64,000 nt of DNA from Shewanella atlantica (GCF_003966265.1 NZ_RXNV01000006.1:1-64000); one strand, 5' to 3'. Shown: positions 48,922-57,339, counted from the first letter of the stretch. A program made the numbers and translations. Notes: generated from the sequence alone by a model not told the origin.

Positions 48922-48984
48922 ATGCCATGGCTTATGGCATGTTAGGTCCAGCGATTACTAAGTAATTAATGTGATTGGTATAAT
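48922..48984 (+). promoter_or_regulatory. hup promoter with upstream inverted repeat
   Basis: An extended -10 TGGTATAAT (48976-48984) with a weak -35 TTACTA (48955-48960) lies 30 bp upstream of the HU start. Upstream is a perfect inverted repeat, ATGCCAT (48922-48928) and ATGGCAT (48934-48940), a possible operator. Confidence 0.6.
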
Positions 48985-49013
48985 TAAATCTACGGAAAGA
49001 AGAGACTATTCAA

Positions 49014-49286
49014 ATGAATAAGACTGAACTTGTTGCAAAAATGGCTGAGAATGCGGAACTGACTAAAGCAGAAGCTGCACGCGCACTGAAATCTTTTGAA
49101 GAGACTGTCACCGAAGCGATGAAAAATGGTGATAAGATCTCAATCGTTGGTTTTGGTTCTTTCGAAACTTCTAATCGTGCTGCACGCACTGGTCGCAACC
49201 CTCAAACGGGTAAAGAGATCCAAATCCCAGCAGCAACCGTTCCAAAATTTAAAGCTGGTAAGACTCTGAAAGATAGCGTTAACTAA
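49014..49286 (+). CDS. hupB: DNA-binding protein HU
   Basis: The 90-residue protein begins MNKTELVAKMAENAELTKAEA and has the DNA-contact arm GFGSFETSNRAARTGRNPQTG with the Pro of the arm. It compacts and bends DNA. It is closest to HU; the choice of beta over alpha subunit is a guess. A terminator follows. Confidence 0.93.
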   Translation: MNKTELVAKMAENAELTKAEAARALKSFEETVTEAMKNGDKISIVGFGSFETSNRAARTGRNPQTGKEIQIPAATVPKFKAGKTLKDSVN

Positions 49287-49311
49287 TCACGCTTTTTCAT
49301 TGTTTATAAAT

Positions 49312-49337
49312 AAAAACCTCCTTATGGAGGTTTTTTT
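49312..49337 (+). terminator. terminator of hup
   Basis: AAAAACCTCC (49312-49321) pairs with GGAGGTTTTT (49326-49335) around a 4-nt loop, followed by more T. Confidence 0.9.
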
Positions 49338-49560
49338 GTATCCGCTTATCGAAACACTCTCCGCGCCCCATTCGGCTGCTATGCACTACTCGAGTGCATC
49401 TCCTGCTCCAATAATAACCATCTCACTCGCCACTCTAGAGTAAGCAAATATTAATCCATTGATAATATTGATAAAAAAACATGGCACAAGATTAGCAATC
49501 CTTTATAAAGCAGTAATAAAAAACAAAGATGAACTTACAGCTCAATGAAAGGGGATGAAT

Positions 49561-50253
49561 ATGAAACAAGCACTCAGATCTACCGTAATCCTGGTCTCAG
49601 GCCTATTAATGGCCTTTTGCGCCAATGCAAGTGTCACAGCTAATATCGGCGCCAGCTCTAACTACCTTTGGCGAGGAGTCACTCAGACTCAAGACGCTGT
49701 CGCCGTTCAAGCCGGCATCGATTATGAGCATGATAGCGGACTCTACTTAGGCACATGGGCTTCGAATGTAGATTTTGGTGATGATACGAGCTATGAAATT
49801 GATTTCTATGTTGGCTATGCTGGTTCAATAGGTGAAGACTTTGGTTACGATGTCAGCTATCTCTATTATGCCTACCCTGACAGCGACAGCAGTGTAGACT
49901 TCGGAGAGATCACGGCGGCATTAAGCTGGAAATGGTTCTCGGTAAGTTACTCCCAGATAGCCAATGCCGACAGTGATGTCGCATCAGATCCACTGGATGA
50001 AAAAGATCTCTCCTATATCCAGGCAGGTTTTTCATTCCCTTTCTCGGACACCTTAAGCTTAGATCTGCATTACGGCTACTCATCCGGCGATGTGAGTACC
50101 GCCTGGTTTGATGTCGACAACTACGCCGATTATTCACTCTCGCTGAATAAGGATACCGATATCGGCACTGTCTCCTTTATGGTGAGTGATACCGATCTCG
50201 ACCAAGATGATCCCAAAGTGATCTTGGGGTACAGCTATAGCTTCGATCTATAA
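49561..50253 (+). CDS. TorF-family putative porin
   Basis: The start is taken as the second ATG (49561), because AAGGGG lies six bases before it, giving 230 residues. The signal peptide ends near CANAS. The mature protein starts VTANIGASSNYLWRGVTQT, the hallmark of the TorF/Gcw_chp family, followed by amphipathic beta-strands and ending SYSFDL. It is an outer-membrane barrel. The substrate is unknown. Confidence 0.88.
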   Translation: MKQALRSTVILVSGLLMAFCANASVTANIGASSNYLWRGVTQTQDAVAVQAGIDYEHDSGLYLGTWASNVDFGDDTSYEIDFYVGYAGSIGEDFGYDVSYLYYAYPDSDSSVDFGEITAALSWKWFSVSYSQIANADSDVASDPLDEKDLSYIQAGFSFPFSDTLSLDLHYGYSSGDVSTAWFDVDNYADYSLSLNKDTDIGTVSFMVSDTDLDQDDPKVILGYSYSFDL

Positions 50254-50365
50254 CTTCGGGCTATATAACATCTAAACGAATTAACCCAGCAAATTGGTGT
50301 AGCGACCTGCTGTTGTTGAAAAACACCTTAAGCTAATACCAGAATTTCAATTTGTGATCTCAAGC

Positions 50366-50402
50366 TAGATGCGTCATCGCTAAAATAGCGATAGCGCATC
50401 TA
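50366..50402. repeat. long near-perfect hairpin
   Basis: TAGATGCG (50366-50373) pairs with CGCATCTA (50395-50402), and inside it ATCGCTA (50376-50382) pairs with TAGCGAT (50386-50392) around an AAA loop, with symmetric 2-nt bulges. It lies in a 454-bp gap (50254-50707). It could end the TorF transcript, though only a weak T run follows, or be a dispersed palindromic element. Confidence 0.55.
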
Positions 50403-50627
50403 CAAAACATTTTTAATCCACTGATATATAGTAACATTTTATTCCTCATGGTTAGAAAGAAATCAAAAAGTTAGTTTTTTACTCTTCTACAGATAATGTT
50501 AAATCGATCTCACTTTTCCTCACAAGAGCCTGATATCTTTCTCATCAGCGCTTACTAATGTTTCCGACTCACCCGAGTTAACGTCTTAAGCTATAGCGCT
50601 TTTTTGTTGTTCTTTACATTAACTTTC

Positions 50628-50647
50628 TGACACCCGTAACGGTGTCA
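50628..50647 (+). other. hairpin ahead of the small gene at 50708
   Basis: TGACACC (50628-50634) pairs with GGTGTCA (50641-50647), followed by TTTCTTAATC, 60 bp before the start codon. It could be an attenuator or an upstream terminator. Confidence 0.4.
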
Positions 50648-50707
50648 TTTCTTAATCAATGGCACCTATTAAAATGCCATAAGTATTTCACAAGAGAGGA
50701 GTTGGTT

Positions 50708-50881
50708 ATGGCTCAGATTATTGACCTTGTGCCCAACGATGCAGAGATAGAAGCGATGACGGCCCCAAAAAATCAACGGGCCGCCGATGATCTAAAACAC
50801 AGACGTGAAGTAAAAAAACGCTTGGAAGAGCGACTCGCTGCAGCAGCACTTCAGCGAGCCATAGGCAGAGACTTTTATTAA
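50708..50881 (+). CDS. small charged protein, PA3496-like
   Basis: The start is set at the ATG at 50708, with a GAGGAG site 7 bp upstream, giving 57 residues. The C-terminal half HRREVKKRLEERLAAAALQ is a strongly charged helix, as in the PA3496 family of small putative envelope-integrity proteins. This link is tentative. Confidence 0.6.
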   Translation: MAQIIDLVPNDAEIEAMTAPKNQRAADDLKHRREVKKRLEERLAAAALQRAIGRDFY

Positions 50882-51158
50882 TCTGCTTACTACGACTTGA
50901 ATCTAGGATTCTCCCCCTGGATTCAAGCTTATTTTACTCAGCAGCCCCTCAAACATCCTTTTGTAGTCAAGTGTAGTGAACTCCACCAGACTTCAATCAT
51001 TACACACTCATCACCCCAGCTAATATCTGTATAAACATCTTAGATTTGTCTGCACCTGTGTTTCTGGGATACTGGTATTTTGATGAATTCAGCCCCGCCT
51101 GAAAGAGATGAAGGAGATTTACAGACGGGGTGATTATTCAGGGTAAAGCTAAGGACTC

Positions 51159-52265
51159 CTAAAAGTAATACCCGAAGTTAATATTGACCCGATAATCCCA
51201 ATCATCACCAATCTCAGGCAGGCCAACGTGATCGTTGTTCGCTGTCGAGAAGGTCATGTTCTTACCGGCGATAAGATCAACCATGGTATAAGTTGGGCCT
51301 GCGGCAATTGCCATACCAGTTACATTCTGAAAGCTATTATCATAAGAGTCGTCTTCAACATCGGGAGTCAGTAAGCCAAAATCGTTATAGAACTTAACGC
51401 TGCCCCAGTCCGTAGCCATGGTTTTTGCTACGTTAAAGTTATAGATCTGGCCCTTAGCCGAAACTTCATACTGCCAGCCAACAACGGACACGCCGATCTT
51501 GTTTTCGTCTTCAGCATCTGCAGCATCAAATTCATAGTGCATAGCCTGCATCTGAACGTTCCAGGAACCGAAGTTACCATTTAAGTGAGCAGCAAGAGCA
51601 AAGCGGTCGCCTGTATTGCCAGTCCCGCTGTTATATATCTGACCATACTGCCCCGATGCACCGACCGTAACCCCGCTGAACGTCTGGGTATGGCGCAGGT
51701 TGAACTGATTAGTTTCTTCATTGTTGTACTCAGTCCCGTTGATAGTGCCTGTGAACAAATCTGCGGCGTATCTGGCGTTATTGCTAGCACCATATTCAGG
51801 ACTCTTGAAGAAGGCAACGTCTGTCTGCATTCCACCTGTCTTGTAGACAGCTTTTACGCCAACATCGCGGTCATCTTCAAAGCCAAGGTAGTAAGGCAAG
51901 CCCATCCACCAAGAGTTTGATATGTAGCCATGGTTTCCGAAAGGAACATGGGTTACACCGGCCTGGATCTGCAACTCAGGTGACATGTCATAGGTCGCGT
52001 AACCTAAAATCAGATAGTCTGTACTATTGTTCAGTCGGTACTCGGAGGCAAAACCCCAGTTGCCGCTCTGACCGCTTGCTGTCAGCGATAGTGTGTCAAA
52101 CGCGATATCGCCAAGCTTATCTTTTGATGACTCGCTGTAGTCGATGTAGCTGTAATTAACACGTACAGAACCGCCAATGTTGAGGTTTTCATTTATTTCC
52201 GCAGCCCCCGCAGGGACTGCAAGTACTGCTAGCAGGGACGCAGCAATCGCAGTAAATTTTGTCAT
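51159..52265 (-). CDS. outer-membrane porin of the lyase-reductase operon
   Basis: The 368-residue protein has a signal peptide ending near PAGAA, amphipathic beta-strands throughout and a C-terminal aromatic strand ending FGYYF, so it is an outer-membrane barrel. It is the last gene of the operon, 16 bp after the tetraheme cytochrome. The family resembles porins of Shewanella substrate-specific respiratory clusters. Its placement suggests it admits the substrate of the exported lyase or reductase; this is inferred from context. Confidence 0.85.
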   Translation of the reverse strand: MTKFTAIAASLLAVLAVPAGAAEINENLNIGGSVRVNYSYIDYSESSKDKLGDIAFDTLSLTASGQSGNWGFASEYRLNNSTDYLILGYATYDMSPELQIQAGVTHVPFGNHGYISNSWWMGLPYYLGFEDDRDVGVKAVYKTGGMQTDVAFFKSPEYGASNNARYAADLFTGTINGTEYNNEETNQFNLRHTQTFSGVTVGASGQYGQIYNSGTGNTGDRFALAAHLNGNFGSWNVQMQAMHYEFDAADAEDENKIGVSVVGWQYEVSAKGQIYNFNVAKTMATDWGSVKFYNDFGLLTPDVEDDSYDNSFQNVTGMAIAAGPTYTMVDLIAGKNMTFSTANNDHVGLPEIGDDWDYRVNINFGYYF

Positions 52266-52281
52266 AGTTTTGCCTATATTT

Positions 52282-52617
52282 TTATTTTAGGTTTGGAAAT
52301 TCAACGATATGGCACTCTGAGCAAATAGCTCGTGAGGCTTTATGCTCTGAATGACAGGCTGTACACTCAAGCAGGTCTTCATAGTGGTGTGAACTGTGTG
52401 GGTTTTTATCCCAACGATTTGGATCTGTCGGGATCTCGCTCATCCCACCATGACATTCAATGCACGTTTCAGCCTCCGGACGCTGAAACTTACCTTTGGT
52501 TGTGTGGCAAGTACGGCAATCTAACGCATCCTCGTGATGAGGTTTCATGGTGTTGGCAGCATTAGCACCGAAAGAGAGTAGCATTACAGCAGCGGCTGCG
52601 ATTAAAGAGGTTTTCAT
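52282..52617 (-). CDS. periplasmic tetraheme cytochrome c (FccA heme-domain type)
   Basis: The 111-residue protein has a Sec signal ending GANA and four CxxCH sites: CRTCH, CIECH, CTACH and CSECH. Their spacing, with CHGG after the second and CHSEHKAS after the third, matches the N-terminal heme domain of Shewanella flavocytochrome c fumarate reductase. It should pass electrons from the quinol dehydrogenase CymA, or a similar donor, to the flavoprotein encoded just upstream. Its ATG shares one base with that gene's stop (TAATG), so the two are translationally coupled and are probably the split halves of one enzyme. Confidence 0.95.
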   Translation of the reverse strand: MKTSLIAAAAVMLLSFGANAANTMKPHHEDALDCRTCHTTKGKFQRPEAETCIECHGGMSEIPTDPNRWDKNPHSSHHYEDLLECTACHSEHKASRAICSECHIVEFPNLK

Positions 52618-54122
52618 TACGCATTCGCCTTATATTTTGCAGCAGTACGACCTGCGATTTGACCAAACACTAAACCGTCAATTGACGAACAACCGCCCAG
52701 ACGATCCATACCGTGAACACCACCAGCAATCTCACCCGCAGCGAATAACCCTTTGATCGGCTCACATGTCGTTGCATCGATGACCTGTGCATCTGGAGTA
52801 ATCGCAACACCACCCATGCAGTAGTGCAGTACAGGTGACAAGCGGAATGAGTAGAACGGCGCTTTTAGCTCGGTTTTTACGTCCAATGGTTTGTTGAATG
52901 GGTCCGGTGCGCCTTTTACGATCTCATTCCAATCAGCGATAGTCTGTGTCAATGTTGCTTCGTCAACGCCGTGGCGCTTTGCCAGCTCGGCTACTGAGTC
53001 AGACTTCTTCACCGCACCGTCGCGATAAGCCGCATGAAACCCTTCAGCATGCTCGGTAGTTTCTTCACTGCAGAACGTAAATGGATAGTTTGGCGTCTCT
53101 TTGGTGCCTTTCTGCATCACAACTAATTCAGCTTCTGAACGGGTGCGACGAGATGAAAGCTCATTCACAAAACGTTTACCCGTCTTAGGGTCTACGGCAA
53201 TCCCTTCACTGAAGGCATAATCAGAGAAGAAAGAACCCGGGCCTGCCGGGCGTTCATCTGGTGACCCCCATGGCCCTAACTGGTACATGTCTAACATAAC
53301 CGGCAATGAACCCGCTGCCAGTAACGACTTAATCATGTCAGCCGTAGCACCCGACTGAGCAGTGGTTCTCAGGTCTGCATAAACCGGCATAGTGGTCTTC
53401 ACGAACTGCTTGTCGCTGCCCCAGCCACCTGATGCAATCACTACACCGTGGCGTGATTTGTAGGTTAACTCTTTAGCAAACTTTCCTGTCCTAGAATCGA
53501 AGTCCGTTTGAACGGCAACACCGCTAACGCCGCTGTCGTCGCTGATGATCGCCGACACGTTTGTACGGTTCTGGAACTTAATACCTTTCTCAAGTAGATG
53601 CTTGTGCATAGGTACTACGATTCCACCGCCCGATGCGTTCGATGGGATGTGTCCTCTTGGCGCGCTGTGACTACCAAGGCGGAGCAGTTTATCTTTGAAT
53701 TCAACACCACAGTCCATCATCATGTCGTAGGCTGTGCTGGCTTGGGTTGCCATCGTCATTGCAAGCTCAGGGTGGTTGAACCCACGGCCTACTTTAACCA
53801 TGTCTTGCACCAATAGTTCTGCTGAGTCTTCGATGCCATGTTTCTCTTGTAGCTTGGTACCTGGCATACACACGATGCCACCACAGATAGCTGACGCGCC
53901 ACCGTAGGCAATCATCTTCTCGATAATTAAGATGTTTTTCAGTCCCGCTTTATTCGCCGAGTAGGCCGCGGATAATCCAGCGAATCCACTACCTACAATG
54001 ATAAGGTCATACACTTCGTCGAATGACATCTTCTCTTTTTTGTCGGCACTGGCAGCATGAGCCATACCTAACGTTGCCACAGGCAATATCGCCGCAGCCT
54101 TTAATAAGTCTCTACGTTTCAT
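52617..54122 (-). CDS. Tat-exported FAD reductase of the fumarate/urocanate reductase family
   Basis: The 501-residue protein begins MKRRDLLKAAAILPVA, a twin-arginine signal. The Rossmann motif DLIIVGSGFAGLSAAYSA is at about 39-56. Residues matching the catalytic set of FccA are present: the proton-donor Arg in RFVNELSSRRTRS, His in VLHYCMGGV and Arg in GVHGMDRLGG. The second fumarate-binding His is absent; that region reads YQLGPWGSPDERPAG, closer in my memory to urocanate- and arylacrylate-type reductases than to fumarate reductase. There is no FMN_bind domain and no heme domain; heme comes from the adjacent cytochrome. It should reduce the C=C bond of an enoic acid in the periplasm during anaerobic respiration. 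The exact substrate is inferred from the neighbouring lyase. Confidence 0.92.
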   Translation of the reverse strand: MKRRDLLKAAAILPVATLGMAHAASADKKEKMSFDEVYDLIIVGSGFAGLSAAYSANKAGLKNILIIEKMIAYGGASAICGGIVCMPGTKLQEKHGIEDSAELLVQDMVKVGRGFNHPELAMTMATQASTAYDMMMDCGVEFKDKLLRLGSHSAPRGHIPSNASGGGIVVPMHKHLLEKGIKFQNRTNVSAIISDDSGVSGVAVQTDFDSRTGKFAKELTYKSRHGVVIASGGWGSDKQFVKTTMPVYADLRTTAQSGATADMIKSLLAAGSLPVMLDMYQLGPWGSPDERPAGPGSFFSDYAFSEGIAVDPKTGKRFVNELSSRRTRSEAELVVMQKGTKETPNYPFTFCSEETTEHAEGFHAAYRDGAVKKSDSVAELAKRHGVDEATLTQTIADWNEIVKGAPDPFNKPLDVKTELKAPFYSFRLSPVLHYCMGGVAITPDAQVIDATTCEPIKGLFAAGEIAGGVHGMDRLGGCSSIDGLVFGQIAGRTAAKYKANA

Positions 54123-54143
54123 AATTTCTCTCTCGGGAAAGCT

Positions 54144-54168
54144 CCCCCCTCGATGAAGTAGAGGGGGG
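54144..54168 (-). other. strong hairpin between lyase and reductase genes
   Basis: CCCCCCTC (54144-54151) pairs perfectly with GAGGGGGG (54161-54168). On the minus-strand transcript it lies just after the lyase stop. The following bases (AGCTTTCCC) are not a full T run, so it may protect or process the mRNA and set the lyase:reductase ratio rather than end transcription. Confidence 0.6.
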
Positions 54169-54179
54169 TTAAAGAACGA

Positions 54180-55883
54180 TTACTCGTATAGTGATTCCAG
54201 CTGAAAGTTCTTGATGAACTGGACGCCGTTGTTGATATCTCTGGTGTAGGCTCTGTCTTTATCTACGAATGGAACAACTTTGCGGTAGGCTTTAAGCAGA
54301 CGCTTGGTACCTTCGCCCAGCTCGTAGCCCTGCTCGTCTCTGCGCATTTGAGCCCCCTGAGTCATATGCAAGACTTCAAAAGATAAGATCTCAGCCCCCA
54401 CGTTAGCCATCTGACGTAAGCGGTCCGCCGTTAGGTTGACGTTGCTATACATCTCCTCGATACCACCAGAGGTTGGCATACCGTAAAGCGTCACGTTATT
54501 GGTCAACGACATAGCTTCTGCATAAAGACCGACCATCGGCTGGCCAATGTTAGCAAAACCATCACCATGGACACCGTTAGTCACATTAGACTTAGCAGAC
54601 AGATACTTACTCATATGGGTACGACGTGAGTCATCAACCTGCATGATTCTCCATCCCGAACCATGTAACAGATGTGCCATCGCCTTTATGGTACTTTCTG
54701 TTTGTAAGGCTATCTGAGTGAAATCAAAGGCTGAGTTCGAGTTGATGTAATCGCGTTTGGCACCGCTGGGGTCGACAGCATAATGCTTAACGACCGGAGT
54801 ATCTGAATACCAAAGGTCACTCTTACCGGCAATCGTCACAAGAGGGTTATCTGACGTATGGTTAATTTGAATATTAACCAAATCCTTAAGGCGATCCATC
54901 TCATTCAATGCTGTCGCCAGAGTCCAGTGAGCACTACGAAATGATAGTGCATCTTGTAAACCACGCTGATCATTCTTATCCCACAGATAAGACCCCTTCA
55001 ATGATAAAAGTATCGCTTCGGCAGCTTCATGTCCTTTCGGCATCCCCTTTCCCTCGACAGAATGCCACAGGAATGGGCTGACATTGCCATTAAGCGTTTC
55101 AAGGCCTGCAGCAATCAGATAGGGAGAGTAGTTGATGATCTTATCGGCCTTTTGCATCGCGTCGACCAGGATCGCCATAGAGACGTTAGCATTCGATAAG
55201 ATTGAGATCCCATCCAGACCAAAAGGACGGAATTTTTTCATCCCAAGCGCTTTCAACACCTCCTTTGAGTCTCTTCGCTCACCCTTATAGTTAATGTCCC
55301 ACTCACCCATAAGCGCTAAGCCGATATGAGTCGGCCAGGCTAAATCGTTTAACCCCATAGAGCCGCGACTAGGTATAAGTGGATTAGCATCGTTATTCAC
55401 AAGCTGTATGAACGCATTGGCGGCGTCAGTCGTCATGCCAGTAAGCCCTGCAGCCATCTGGTTCAAGCGAATAATCATCGACATTTTAACGATATCATTG
55501 GCCAGGAATGGACCAACCCCAGCCGCTTGTATACGCATTTGACGCTCATTGAACGCGATGGATGCGCTTCTCATTGGCTCTTTAGTGACGTCACCGTTAA
55601 CTACCTGTTGATCCTTGAGTTCACCAAAATTTACGTTAAGCCCATAAACCGTTTTACCATGTTTAGTGGCATCGATAGATATGTCATATGATTTCTTAAT
55701 ACGACTCCAGCCCGCTTTAGATATTCGAACATCGTTCCCAGGCTGTGCAGCTTCCCGAAGCGTCTCTACTGTCAGACTCTTACCATCCAAGGTAAATGTT
55801 TCGGCATAGCTGGCCGGAGCCATTAGAACGGCACCAATCAACACTGGTAGCGTGCGTGTAATCAACTTGCTCTTTGTCATCAT
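54180..55883 (-). CDS. exported MIO-less aromatic amino-acid/betaine lyase (ergothionase-like)
   Basis: The start is set at the first of two adjacent ATGs (55883; AAGGG just upstream), giving 567 residues with a Sec signal ending APASYA. The mature part has the ammonia-lyase (HAL/PAL) fold. The Tyr loop reads VYGLNVNFGELKD, Gln and Arg are in LQDALSFRSAHW, SDNPLV is conserved, and a Glu sits in PTSGGIEEMYSN. The MIO-forming loop, normally GSxGASGDLAP, reads GSMGLNDLAWP: Ala-Ser-Gly is replaced by Leu-Asn and one residue is lost. The neighbouring Asn-Gly (ALLNGT) reads ILSNAN, and the usual Tyr of the QDxYSxR motif is Leu. The autocatalytic MIO group therefore cannot form. Ergothionase, which expels trimethylamine from ergothioneine, is a known MIO-less member. 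HutH activity is unlikely. It is the first gene of the operon with the reductase. Confidence 0.85.
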   Translation of the reverse strand: MMTKSKLITRTLPVLIGAVLMAPASYAETFTLDGKSLTVETLREAAQPGNDVRISKAGWSRIKKSYDISIDATKHGKTVYGLNVNFGELKDQQVVNGDVTKEPMRSASIAFNERQMRIQAAGVGPFLANDIVKMSMIIRLNQMAAGLTGMTTDAANAFIQLVNNDANPLIPSRGSMGLNDLAWPTHIGLALMGEWDINYKGERRDSKEVLKALGMKKFRPFGLDGISILSNANVSMAILVDAMQKADKIINYSPYLIAAGLETLNGNVSPFLWHSVEGKGMPKGHEAAEAILLSLKGSYLWDKNDQRGLQDALSFRSAHWTLATALNEMDRLKDLVNIQINHTSDNPLVTIAGKSDLWYSDTPVVKHYAVDPSGAKRDYINSNSAFDFTQIALQTESTIKAMAHLLHGSGWRIMQVDDSRRTHMSKYLSAKSNVTNGVHGDGFANIGQPMVGLYAEAMSLTNNVTLYGMPTSGGIEEMYSNVNLTADRLRQMANVGAEILSFEVLHMTQGAQMRRDEQGYELGEGTKRLLKAYRKVVPFVDKDRAYTRDINNGVQFIKNFQLESLYE

Positions 55884-56063
55884 CAAACCCTTTTCTTGCT
55901 TCTCATTAATTCTGCCGAGAATAATATTGGGAGGTGGACTAAGTTTATGTGATAAAAGTCTGGTATACCGACGCATAACTACAGCTTATACCTGACAGGG
56001 TGACAGAAGTTTGAACCGAGTCAGCCTAATAGCAAGCGGTTAGAGTCATAATCACAATTTCGA

Positions 56064-56085
56064 ACCAATTGATAATTCCATTGGT
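56064..56085. promoter_or_regulatory. candidate LysR operator
   Basis: The inverted repeat ACCAAT (56064-56069), N10, ATTGGT (56080-56085) lies 55 bp upstream of the LysR gene and about 180 bp upstream of the lyase start. It has the size and symmetry of an LTTR site. Confidence 0.5.
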
Positions 56086-56139
56086 ATTTTGATGGAACTC
56101 ACGCTTTTAACAAAACAATGACATAAGAAATACAATCAC

Positions 56140-56973
56140 ATGCTAAAGAACACAAAAATCCACTATTTCTACTACGCTGCTAAGTATTCATCTTTCTCCA
56201 AGGCAGCTGAATTTATGCAGGTTTCACAACCAGGTGTAAGCTCAAAAATCATCGCATTAGAAAAAGAGATAGGGATAAAGCTGTTTGAACGAGACAAGCA
56301 TGGTGTCCACCTCACCAAAAAAGGGGCTGTCTTGTATGCCGAAGTCGAAAAGGCAATAAAGTCCTTTGAAAATATCGAACAGGGGATCAGAAGGATTAAG
56401 GGTAAGGCATTAATTAAGATAGCCACTCAGCCACGACTTTATGAAAAGTACCTTGAACCTAAGTTAACTAAAGAATTCCTGTCTGAGTTCTTTATGCAGA
56501 TCAGTACCGGAGAGTTGACTACGATTAAAAACTGGATGGATTCAGGCGAGGTCGACGTAGTGATAACCGAAGGTATATTCAACGACCACCCCGTTTTCGA
56601 ACACGCTGTTGAGCTGGATAACCTTCAATTTTACTGGGCAAAAAAGACAAATACAGAGTTCACTTCTCCCATCCCCACCTTCGTTCATTCAGATATCTGG
56701 AATCATTGGCACGACCTGAGTCAGTGCATGCCTGAGGGCGCAGATTATAAGCAGATAATGATCATCGATACCCCTGACTTTTCATCAAAACTCATCGAGA
56801 GAGGCATTGGGATTGGCCTACTCCCCGAACAGATGATACTGAAAAATGAAAATTTAGAAAAATGCGAAGGCCCAACTTCAGGTACTGTTGACGGCCCCAT
56901 AGCGGTATACATAAACAGGGAGAAGTCTGCCGAGCTGGACGAATGTGATATCGTCAACAGAATCATGTCATAG
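56140..56973 (+). CDS. LysR-type regulator of the lyase-reductase operon
   Basis: The 277-residue protein has an N-terminal HTH (SSFSKAAEFMQVSQPGVSSKIIALEKEIG) and a shortened effector domain (LTTRs are usually about 300). It is divergent from the operon, with a dyad in the shared 256-bp region. It probably senses the operon's substrate or product. Confidence 0.88.
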   Translation: MLKNTKIHYFYYAAKYSSFSKAAEFMQVSQPGVSSKIIALEKEIGIKLFERDKHGVHLTKKGAVLYAEVEKAIKSFENIEQGIRRIKGKALIKIATQPRLYEKYLEPKLTKEFLSEFFMQISTGELTTIKNWMDSGEVDVVITEGIFNDHPVFEHAVELDNLQFYWAKKTNTEFTSPIPTFVHSDIWNHWHDLSQCMPEGADYKQIMIIDTPDFSSKLIERGIGIGLLPEQMILKNENLEKCEGPTSGTVDGPIAVYINREKSAELDECDIVNRIMS

Positions 56974-57063
56974 ACGCTAATTGCACTTTGCCGTACAGAC
57001 AAAGTGCAATAAAAAACACAACAGATACCACTTTGTCTTTATTTAATAAATGGCTAGCATTTG

Positions 57064-57339
57064 CTATTTCCGGCGAGTTTGTTTAACCCATTGTATGACA
57101 TAGAGCAGCAGGTAGAGTACTGTAACTATGAGCGCAGCATACATGAATGTAGGCACAAACCAGCTCGAAGCCGTATCAAAAACAAAATTCCAATTGGTAC
57201 CATTCTTATCATGAAAGATACCGCCCGGGTTTTCGACCCACTCCCATACCAGAATAATTAATGTCACCAAAACTGATACCAGAGCGCCTATCACCAATCC
57301 AAAGGAGCAAAAGTTATATTTCATATCAGAGAGTTTCAA
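57064..57339 (-). CDS. small two-span membrane protein
   Basis: The 91-residue protein has two hydrophobic spans (about 12-32 and 62-84) separated by a polar loop, with Lys/Arg at both ends. It is convergent with the LysR gene. No family is recognised. Confidence 0.6.
   Translation of the reverse strand: MKLSDMKYNFCSFGLVIGALVSVLVTLIILVWEWVENPGGIFHDKNGTNWNFVFDTASSWFVPTFMYAALIVTVLYLLLYVIQWVKQTRRK

Noticed and set aside
52617..54122. Fumarate reductase FccA or IfcA
   Set aside because: One substrate-binding His is replaced and the heme domain is separate; the context with a lyase favours another enoate.
54180..55883. Classical HutH (histidine ammonia-lyase)
   Set aside because: The MIO-forming Ala-Ser-Gly is absent, there is a signal peptide, and no hutU, hutI or hutG genes are nearby.
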